Part shown: piece after piece, positions 25,714-32,456 of the stretch | Position numbering within the stretch: the stretch's first letter is position 1 | Layout: every line of letters starts with the position of its first letter | Source of the DNA: Chitinophagaceae bacterium | GTDB lineage: Bacteria; Bacteroidota; Bacteroidia; Chitinophagales; Chitinophagaceae | DNA: 32,456 bases | Direction: 5' to 3' | NCBI GenBank assembly: GCA_004173355.1 | Contig: SEAD01000045.1 | Span: 1-32,456 of the forward strand | Translations under genes and position numbers: made by a program | Notes under the pieces: generated by a model | The model's input: the letters and a program-made list of their open reading frames with translations, nothing else | What the model was told of the DNA's origin: nothing | Databases searched by the model: none

Positions 25714-27540
25714 TCATTCCTGGTCGACAGACTGCTGTCGTGCATAGAGCCCGGCGTAGTAACCATTCGCTGCCAGGAGTTCGCGATGGCTGCCCTGTTC
25801 GGCGATGCGTCCGTGATCCAGCACAATGATCCTGTCAAATTCCAGCAGTGAGAATATCCGGTGTGTAATGATGATCGCGGTCTTGCCGTCCAGGTAGGTA
25901 TTGAGATTAGTCGTAATCTCCTTTTCGGTTTTTGCATCCACCGCACTGAGACAGTCGTCGAAAATCACAATGGACGGGTCTTTGAGCAATGCGCGTGCGA
26001 TGGACACACGTTGCTTCTGGCCCCCGCTCAATGTTACGCCCCTCTCCCCAATCATGGTGGAATAACCTTCGGAAAATGACAGGATCTCGCGATGTACACA
26101 TGCAAGTGTTGCCGCATGCTCTACGGCCTGCTGGTTGGCAGACTCAAATCCGAACGCAATATTGTTGGATACGGTATCGCTGAACAGGAATCCGTCCTGC
26201 GGCACATAACTGACCTGTTCGCGGAGTGCGCGTACCGGCAACTGACGCAGGTCGGTGCCATCCACCAGGATCCTTCCCGACACGGGATCATACATCCTCA
26301 GCAACAGGTGGGCGAGTGTAGTTTTCCCGCTCCCTGTCCGACCGATCACCGCTACTTTCTCGCCCTTCCGGATATCGAGGTTGAAGTCCGCCATGGCAGT
26401 GACGCCCGTGTCGGGGTACTCGAACCGCACATTTTCGAACCGGATATTTCCACCGACCGGACTTGTACCTGCAGGCTTTTCCGTATTGATTGCCGGATGT
26501 GTATCGAGGAATTCATTGATCCGTTTCTGGGAGGCTGCCGCGCGCTGGATCATGCTGGCCGTCAGTCCGATCGCACTCACGGGGAAAGTGAGCATGTTGA
26601 TATACATCACAAATTCCACGATGGTGGAAATATCCATATTATGCGAACCCGCTATAAAATACAACCCACCGATCATAATCGTGAACAGGGTGCTTAGTCC
26701 GATCAGCAGGTTGATAGACGGGAAATAAATAGCCTCCACCTTTGCAAGGCCGATGGCACTGTTGCGGTAATGTTCGCTGTTTTTTACAAAAAAACCGAGC
26801 ATTGCCTTCTCCTGGACAAAGGATTTGATTACGCGGATGCCACTGTACGATTCCTGCGCATTGGTGGTGAGGTCAGACAGCGCCTCCTGGATTTTCTCGC
26901 TTTTGCGGTGGATCAGGTTGTTCACGAAATAGATGGTGACGGCCAGGATTGGCAGGGGTGCCAGCACAAATCCCGTGAGGGTGGCATCGCGTTTCAGCAT
27001 AAAATAAACGGCCAGCGAGATCACCGCCACCAGGTTGACAAGATACATAATGGCAGGGCCGGTAAACATCCGTACCCGGCTTACATCCTCGGTGATCCGG
27101 TTCATCAGGTCACCGGTACTGTTCTGTTTGTAAAATGCCATATCGAGCTGCTGGTAGTGCCGGTAAATTTCATTCTTCTGGTCGTATTCAATATGACGGC
27201 TCATCACGATGATGGTCTGCCGCATGAGAAAAAGGAAAATCCCCCGCAACAGGGCCAGAAGCAGGATGATCAGCCCGCTGAGCATCACAACTTTAGTCAG
27301 GCTGTAACCAGTACCCATGTATTCCGTCAGGCGGATGACAAGCGGATCATACCCGGGCGTATTATTGCGTGGCTGGTATCCGGGTACATTGAGGGATCGC
27401 TGCACGAAATCAATCACAAATCCCGTGATCTGTGGCGTAAGAACACTGAAGTAGTTGGAGAGGAAAACGAAAAAAATCCCGATCACCAGACGGACACGGT
27501 ATTTCCAGAAATATTTTTTGATCGCACGGAAATGCTTCAT
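25714..27540 (-). CDS. ABC exporter half-transporter (type IV, MsbA/LmrA-like)
   Basis: This 608-residue protein is a fused membrane-plus-ATPase half-transporter. Residues 1-330 hold six membrane spans, with a polar periplasmic loop around 50-78 (NNTPGYDPL). The nucleotide-binding domain spans about 365-600: Walker A GRTGSGKT (400-407), Q-loop near YVPQDG (446-450), signature LSGGQ (504-508), Walker B IVIFDD (524-529) and switch His560 in IITHR. The residue after the Walker B Asp is Asp529 where Glu is usual (FDDCLSAVD), as in the degenerate site of heterodimeric exporters. No second ABC gene is adjacent in the window. A TAATTTCG box (27556-27549) lies 8 nt before the ATG. The substrate could be a lipid, peptide or drug. 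Confidence 0.95.
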   Translation of the reverse strand: MKHFRAIKKYFWKYRVRLVIGIFFVFLSNYFSVLTPQITGFVIDFVQRSLNVPGYQPRNNTPGYDPLVIRLTEYMGTGYSLTKVVMLSGLIILLLALLRGIFLFLMRQTIIVMSRHIEYDQKNEIYRHYQQLDMAFYKQNSTGDLMNRITEDVSRVRMFTGPAIMYLVNLVAVISLAVYFMLKRDATLTGFVLAPLPILAVTIYFVNNLIHRKSEKIQEALSDLTTNAQESYSGIRVIKSFVQEKAMLGFFVKNSEHYRNSAIGLAKVEAIYFPSINLLIGLSTLFTIMIGGLYFIAGSHNMDISTIVEFVMYINMLTFPVSAIGLTASMIQRAAASQKRINEFLDTHPAINTEKPAGTSPVGGNIRFENVRFEYPDTGVTAMADFNLDIRKGEKVAVIGRTGSGKTTLAHLLLRMYDPVSGRILVDGTDLRQLPVRALREQVSYVPQDGFLFSDTVSNNIAFGFESANQQAVEHAATLACVHREILSFSEGYSTMIGERGVTLSGGQKQRVSIARALLKDPSIVIFDDCLSAVDAKTEKEITTNLNTYLDGKTAIIITHRIFSLLEFDRIIVLDHGRIAEQGSHRELLAANGYYAGLYARQQSVDQE

Positions 27541-28194
27541 AATCGATGCGAAATTAACTGATACAGGCTCAACCCGCGACGTGTTTTTTAAATCATATCC
27601 GTATTTCTACGGTGAAATAGGGCAGTTTTTCATGGTATACCCGTATTAGCCCGAGGATTTGTACCTGATGTGCATTGTTGTATTAACCACGTAAGAAATA
27701 TAAGCTGGGGCTGTTGGACCCCAAACCCGCAGTACGTCTTCATTACAGCCGGCACACCGCGCCTGGGATACTCCTAACGATGTTAACCAGGGGTGCTGTG
27801 CTAAAGCTGCGAACAAGGGCTTTCCCCCTTAAAAACAAGGCTGGAAACGATCGCTTTCTAATGATTTGCCGGTAGCACACAATAATGGGAAATACTTACC
27901 AGTTATTAGTCTGGAAAACCGAAAGACGATGGGGGCAATTTTTTGACCGCGCCCATTGTTTCAGAGTGATCAATCCCTTTATTTTGGCCCACAAAGCCGT
28001 TGACCAAATCCAAATCTGACAGACCATGAAGAACCAAACTACCCCCCTGAGTAATGCGCCATTGGAAAGGCTATCCGCCTTTTTCCCGTTTCCTGTTTTA
28101 TACAAGTATTAGAAGAGAGTAACATTTTCAGCCGCAACGCCTGGAAGAACAACTCCTTCTGTGTGGCCGGCTGTGACCTGATCCTTTGCGCAGC
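27541..28194. other. 654-nt intergenic region with possible RNA structure
   Basis: No confident gene is seen here. An imperfect stem-loop spans 27752-27801: GCACA and CCTGG on the left pair with TGTGC and CCAGG on the right, around a 5x5 inner section with three more pairs. CAGC at 27746-27749 can extend it by pairing with GCTG at 27806-27809. AAGGG and CCCTT near 27822-27837 form another short hairpin. A partial promoter (ATTG at 27955-27958, N20, TTATTTTG at 27979-27986) points toward the giant gene at 28195. No known riboswitch or RNA family was recognised. Confidence 0.35.
28026..28112 (+). CDS. Possible 28-codon leader ORF upstream of the giant surface protein
   Basis: The ATG at 28026 begins a 28-codon frame (MKNQTTPLSNAPLERL, then a Phe/Pro-rich end, stop TAG at 28110). 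It lies between the candidate promoter near 27955-27986 and the giant gene start at 28195. It has no family features, and a frame of this size is expected by chance, so this is only a possibility. Confidence 0.15.
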   Translation: MKNQTTPLSNAPLERLSAFFPFPVLYKY

Positions 28195-31100
28195 ATGAAA
28201 AGATTATTAGCAATCGCCCTGGCGATGTTCTGTGTTTCCGGCCTGAACCTGGTTTCCGCCCAGACGGTTTTACCTGGTTATGGTGCTCCCGCGGCACCGG
28301 TAAACGTTTGTAACAGTCCGTCAACCTTCCTTGTCCGCATCAGCGGCGGCACATCGGTCAGTCCCGATGGCCATCTCGCGGTTAACCTCCCGACCGGCTT
28401 CGTGTATGTGGCGGGTTCTGCCAGCCTCAGCGCCGGGGGTGGTTCGGTAACCGAGACATCCCACTCAGGCAACACAGCGCAGCTAAGTCTCTCAAATATC
28501 CCGGCGGCCCCGGGTTACACCGAAATCAGCTACCAGGCTTACGCTACCTGCGTGGCTATGCAGCAGTCATTGTCGATCAACAGCCAGGTCAGTTATGATT
28601 TCTACACCTCCACCCTTCCGGTAGCCAGTACCCGGAGCAACAGCTTTAACACCCAGAGCGCCTCGCTGAATATACCGAACATCACCAACAGCAGTTATTT
28701 CGGTTCGGCCGGGGACAACTACACGCGTAACATCAATATCGTCAATAATGGATACGGCTCAATAACCGAATTCACGCTGGCAGACACCAGCGGCAGCGGC
28801 CTCCACATCCGGGGGATCTCGGTCAGCGGGGGATGGACAATCCTCAGCTCCAAAACCCTGGTGGGCGCCGATACGGTGACCACTTTTTCGTTTTCCGGGG
28901 GAATACTTTCGCAGGGACAAACGATTACCCTGGTTGAAAATGTGGCCATCGTGAGCAACTGCTTCCTGCAGTCTCGTATCGCAACCTGGTTTGGCTGCGA
29001 CAGCAGCCCCTGTACCAACGAGTCCTTTACGGGCAAGGCCACAGCCGGTGCAACCGTCAACAATTCGTTCCTGCCATCACTCCGCGTGATCGCCGACCTT
29101 TTACCATTGAATTGCCGCGGTACGGCTGTGCAACAGCAACTGCGTCTCACCAATACCGGTAGTGTACGGCTGAATGAGCTGGCGCTCCAGCTGTTTTCAA
29201 CTGCATCGTCGCAGCCCGCGTCCATGCAGGCTTTCAATGCCGGTGAAATAACATCCAACCAGTCGGCATTCTCCAATTTCCAGTTCAAACTTGGATTGAA
29301 TGGTATGTGGGCCTCCATCACACCAACGGGAAGCGTTGGTTTCAGTTCGCCCGCAGTTTGCCTCGGGGGACAGCCAGGTTCCGTAAGTTTCGCGGTGCCG
29401 GTGATCAATCCGGGTGATACCGTATATCTCCGTTACAATGAAATAAACTGTGCGGTGGCAAGTCCGGCCAACGGAACCATCAGCATCCCGGGATCACTTG
29501 TCCGCTTCAATTATAATGCACCATGTGCGGGTCGTACCGAACCGGTATCTACCCTGATCCGCAATGCGGCGACCACCAGTCTGTCCGTTGCCCCCCATTT
29601 CCCTTCCGCATTATTTGCGGGGGTACCGGCAACTATCGCGTATGAATTTCCGCTGGCTGTGTCGCCAACATATGTCAATGTAGCGCCTGACCAGTCCACC
29701 ATCCGTTTTGAACTGACGCTGCCTTCGAATGTGACATTCAGTGGCAGCGCGTCGGACCTGTCACTCGTCAGCCTGTCTACCGGTGCCCCTCTCGCTGCGG
29801 CTACCGGCTTCAGCTACGACGCCGTATTACATCGCATCAGTGCCACTTACAATATCACCGCTTCTTTCCGGGTAAACAGCCTGCAGGGAGCGGGTCTCCG
29901 TGTGCGCAATGTCCTGCTGGACTGTGCGCTCCCGGCAAACGGTAACCAGGTCCTGCTTAATACCTGGCTGCGTACCAGCCCAGCCTGCGCACAGCAGGAA
30001 TGGATCAGCAGCCATACTGCGGCCATCAATCTGGTGTGCCCCGTCGCCTGCTCTCCCGCCGGCGGACTCAACTTCTCGTCGTACAGTGCACAACGCAGCA
30101 ACCTTGGTACAGCTGACAATGATAACAATGGCGTCGCGGACGCGAGCGGGGTACCTGACCCTGCCAAAATCCGCCGGGACCTTTCGATGCCGGGTGATAC
30201 CATCCTGACATTCTTCACCGGCAGGATCAGTCGCGGGGCATTATCCCCAGCCGCATTTACCAACGGTTATGCCATCGATACTTTTACTACCGGAGCATCA
30301 CTGCTGACTGCAATCAGCGCAAACGTGCAACTGTTTACCAGTGGCAGCGCGGTACCGTTTTATATTGCCACCGGCCTTCCGGTTATCAGTTCCGGTAATG
30401 CCCACAAAGTGGACTTCAGTATTTCCACCCTCAACAGCTTTTCTGTTTTACCAGGAGGATACACCGCATTCAATGACGGCGATTCCATCACCGTCAGCAT
30501 CAGTTACAGGGTCAGTGGCAATCCGGGTTCTACCTATGCCCCTGTTGCATTCGGCACCCACTTCTTTGTAAGTGACCAGGCCGATCCGGCTGCAACTGCC
30601 GACCAGTACAGCTGTAACCCGCACCAACCGGGCAGTTTCTCCGTTGTGGGGTATGCCGCCGGAACCACCGGTACGCGGACTTACACACAGATCGGATCAG
30701 GGAATGTGGCTACGGAAATGGACCATTATTTCTCCATTGGTGGCAACCAGGCAGGCAGCAAACCATTTGTAAATGAATACAGGCCTGTAACCATCCACCG
30801 CAGTTTGCGGTATACGGTTCCTGCAGGTAGTGAATACGTTTCGGCTACTGCCACTTATTATTATACTACCGGAAGCGGTGTGACCAGCACCCGTACAGCA
30901 ACGATTACGCCGTTATCTGCTGCTGCGAACCCGCTGGTTTTTGATCTCGAGGCGTTATTCAATAATGGCACATTCCCCCGCGGCGACCAGGGCAACAGCA
31001 TCACTACCACGGTGACGATCCGGCCTACCTGTGACGTGGTTCCACGTTCGGCTTCCCTGTTTGAAATGCTGCAGGTGGCAACACCGGGCTACAATACCGG

Positions 31101-32456
31101 ATTCCCCGACAACACGATCAATGTTGCTGACAGCATTTATTTCGTGGTACCCGACCTGCTGGTTTCCACAGCGAATACCACACCTGCGGTTACCGACAAC
31201 AATGTATCCTGGGAAATACAGGTCAGCAACTCTTCCCTTGCACAGGCATTACGTGTATGGATGGGCCGTACCAATGCGAGCGGCAGCATCACCATCGGAA
31301 GCGTACAGCGCCTGAGCGGACCAGGAGGATATGTGATCAGTACGGTGCCGCTCTCCGGATCCGGCCTTTACCAGCTTGGTACACTTACCCAGACAAGTAA
31401 TTACTACCGGATCAACGCCACATTCACGTCCTGCGTGAAGGACAGTTTTACCCTCGCTTACTGGTATGACTGCAACAACAGCGGTTATCCGTCGTCAGTA
31501 GCGGCAGCAACCCATAAACAGACTATCACCCTCGCAGTGATCCCGCTGGTTTCCTCACTGCAGACAGATATTATTACCGAACCCGTACTCACACCTGCAC
31601 CCAATGCATGTGATGTACTCACCTACGAAATCGAGACTACCAACTCCGGCTCGTCTGCGATCGGCAACCTGCAACTGCTGGTTGGTCCATCTGCGGGACT
31701 GGGTTATGTAAACGGCACGTTCCAGTTTGAATACCCTGCCGGAAGCGGATCCTGGACTACAGTAGCAGATGTAAATGTGACTCCGGTAACAGATGGCCTG
31801 CTGTTCAGCATCCCATCCTCCGACCTGACTGCGCTCTATTCCCAGCAGGCATTGCGTTTCCGTTTTGGCGTGAGCACCAGTTGTGCGTTTACCAGCGGGG
31901 GAAGTATCAGCTTTGCGTCCCATGGTACGGCATTCTGCGGTACTGCCATCAGTTCCGATAAACAACAAAGCCAGGCTATCCCGATCCGTGGCGTACCCAC
32001 TGCCACCAACGATTTTGAGATTCATTCATATGCTGATGTGGCGGTGCAGGACTGTGTGACCGGGGATGTGTTTACAACCTATCATTTCAGCAGCATCAAC
32101 CTTGGCCCCCTGCCAACCAGTGTGGGTGATGGTTTCAACATCAGCCTCCCGGCGCCATGGCAGATGGATATTCCTGCAATAACATTCCCGCATGATCCGG
32201 CGGGTGCATCCTATACAGGCGTCAATGCAGGCATTTACAACTTCCTGATGGGCGAAGGTGTAGCCATCGGCGATTCAGTGGTAATGTCCGTCACCATCCG
32301 TGTGCCGGCACCTGCATCACTGACGCTGCCAACCGGCAACAGTGCCGGTATCACTGAAAACGGCGTTGTCCGTTCCGGTGCAGTTTGTTCATCTACTGGT
32401 GTGGCCTGCCCGGTGACCGAAACCGTGGTGACCACCGAAACCGGCACTACCATTCC
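28195..32456 (+). CDS. Giant exported repetitive surface protein (DUF11-like), 3' end outside window
   Basis: One frame runs from the ATG at 28195 to the last base without a stop: 1420 codons, checked line by line. An in-frame TGA about seven codons upstream supports this start. The product has a signal peptide (KRLLAIALAMFC, then LVSAQ; cut near residue 22). The rest is Thr/Ser/Asn/Gly/Val-rich and poor in Lys, with recurring beta-sandwich-like phrases such as LRLTNTGSVRLNELALQLF and YEIETTNSGSSAIGNLQLLV, which resemble DUF11-type domains. A calcium-loop-like DNDNNGVAD lies at residues 641-649. Scattered cysteines may form disulfides. Such proteins in Bacteroidota often end in a type IX secretion or gliding-motility-type C-terminal domain, but that end is not in the window. 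A role as adhesin or surface layer is inferred. Minus-strand frames inside it are shadows. Confidence 0.9.
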   Translation, partial: MKRLLAIALAMFCVSGLNLVSAQTVLPGYGAPAAPVNVCNSPSTFLVRISGGTSVSPDGHLAVNLPTGFVYVAGSASLSAGGGSVTETSHSGNTAQLSLSNIPAAPGYTEISYQAYATCVAMQQSLSINSQVSYDFYTSTLPVASTRSNSFNTQSASLNIPNITNSSYFGSAGDNYTRNINIVNNGYGSITEFTLADTSGSGLHIRGISVSGGWTILSSKTLVGADTVTTFSFSGGILSQGQTITLVENVAIVSNCFLQSRIATWFGCDSSPCTNESFTGKATAGATVNNSFLPSLRVIADLLPLNCRGTAVQQQLRLTNTGSVRLNELALQLFSTASSQPASMQAFNAGEITSNQSAFSNFQFKLGLNGMWASITPTGSVGFSSPAVCLGGQPGSVSFAVPVINPGDTVYLRYNEINCAVASPANGTISIPGSLVRFNYNAPCAGRTEPVSTLIRNAATTSLSVAPHFPSALFAGVPATIAYEFPLAVSPTYVNVAPDQSTIRFELTLPSNVTFSGSASDLSLVSLSTGAPLAAATGFSYDAVLHRISATYNITASFRVNSLQGAGLRVRNVLLDCALPANGNQVLLNTWLRTSPACAQQEWISSHTAAINLVCPVACSPAGGLNFSSYSAQRSNLGTADNDNNGVADASGVPDPAKIRRDLSMPGDTILTFFTGRISRGALSPAAFTNGYAIDTFTTGASLLTAISANVQLFTSGSAVPFYIATGLPVISSGNAHKVDFSISTLNSFSVLPGGYTAFNDGDSITVSISYRVSGNPGSTYAPVAFGTHFFVSDQADPAATADQYSCNPHQPGSFSVVGYAAGTTGTRTYTQIGSGNVATEMDHYFSIGGNQAGSKPFVNEYRPVTIHRSLRYTVPAGSEYVSATATYYYTTGSGVTSTRTATITPLSAAANPLVFDLEALFNNGTFPRGDQGNSITTTVTIRPTCDVVPRSASLFEMLQVATPGYNTGFPDNTINVADSIYFVVPDLLVSTANTTPAVTDNNVSWEIQVSNSSLAQALRVWMGRTNASGSITIGSVQRLSGPGGYVISTVPLSGSGLYQLGTLTQTSNYYRINATFTSCVKDSFTLAYWYDCNNSGYPSSVAAATHKQTITLAVIPLVSSLQTDIITEPVLTPAPNACDVLTYEIETTNSGSSAIGNLQLLVGPSAGLGYVNGTFQFEYPAGSGSWTTVADVNVTPVTDGLLFSIPSSDLTALYSQQALRFRFGVSTSCAFTSGGSISFASHGTAFCGTAISSDKQQSQAIPIRGVPTATNDFEIHSYADVAVQDCVTGDVFTTYHFSSINLGPLPTSVGDGFNISLPAPWQMDIPAITFPHDPAGASYTGVNAGIYNFLMGEGVAIGDSVVMSVTIRVPAPASLTLPTGNSAGITENGVVRSGAVCSSTGVACPVTETVVTTETGTTI

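Noticed and set aside
26770-27561. A 263-codon plus-strand open frame opposite the ABC exporter
   Set aside because: It is highly charged, His/Gln-rich and lacks hydrophobic core patterns; the exporter frame has all ABC motifs.
27700-27850. Possible tmRNA, SRP RNA, RNase P RNA or cobalamin/TPP riboswitch
   Set aside because: The conserved core sequences of these RNAs were not found on inspection; only generic hairpins are present.
27896-28105. A 69-codon minus-strand frame in the intergenic region
   Set aside because: It contains a short hydrophobic run with many Trp but no start context, promoter or terminator on that strand; likely chance.
28719-29408. A 229-codon minus-strand frame inside the giant surface gene
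   Set aside because: The plus frame is continuous with a signal peptide and regular beta-type composition; the antisense frame is a by-product of codon bias. The same applies to the minus-strand frame at 29847-30263.

Overview
The window looks like chromosome from a Bacteroidota bacterium, most likely family Chitinophagaceae (inference). The evidence is: promoters of the form TTTG-N18..20-TAnnTTTG; several Bacteroidota-typical families (PUR-alpha-like DUF3276 protein, 392-aa GlmU-like protein, OMP_b-brl TonB-type receptor, NupG-type MFS carrier, DUF1080 lipoproteins); and a very large secreted surface protein. Base composition is close to 50% GC. I saw no tRNA, rRNA, IS element or CRISPR array.

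Region 1 (1-11079) is a sugar-oxidation locus. It holds two separate pairs of FAD-dependent GMC oxidoreductase plus gluconate 2-dehydrogenase subunit-3-like Tat protein (1-1876 and 7813-10184). It also holds a lipoprotein c-type cytochrome, a DUF1080 lipoprotein (3-keto-disaccharide hydrolase family), three TIM-barrel sugar isomerase/epimerase-like proteins (two with Tat signals, one without), an MFS permease and a lipoprotein esterase. The set fits periplasmic oxidation of a glycoside to a 3-keto sugar with electrons passed to cytochrome c, then cleavage or isomerisation, import and cytoplasmic processing. The minus-strand arm (5430 to 3198) and plus-strand arm (5595 to 11079) diverge from a 164-nt region.

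Region 2 (11102-15901) is a small surface-polysaccharide cluster. A flippase and a glycosyltransferase lie on the minus strand; a methyltransferase and a second glycosyltransferase diverge on the plus strand from a 60-nt gap.

Region 3 (15931-25564) is mostly housekeeping: tpiA with a GlmU-like gene, rpmE2, a YajQ-family gene, an outer-membrane receptor with a palindromic operator candidate and a tiny trailing membrane-peptide ORF, threonine aldolase, pgi, a small secreted protein and a PUR-alpha-like nucleic-acid-binding protein.

Region 4 (25714-32456) has an ABC exporter half-transporter with Asp where the catalytic Glu is usual, a 654-nt intergenic region with possible RNA structure, and the first 1420 codons of a giant exported DUF11-like protein that is still open at the window edge. 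That frame has no stop codon inside the window, so it is easy to miss; short antisense frames inside it should not be read as genes.
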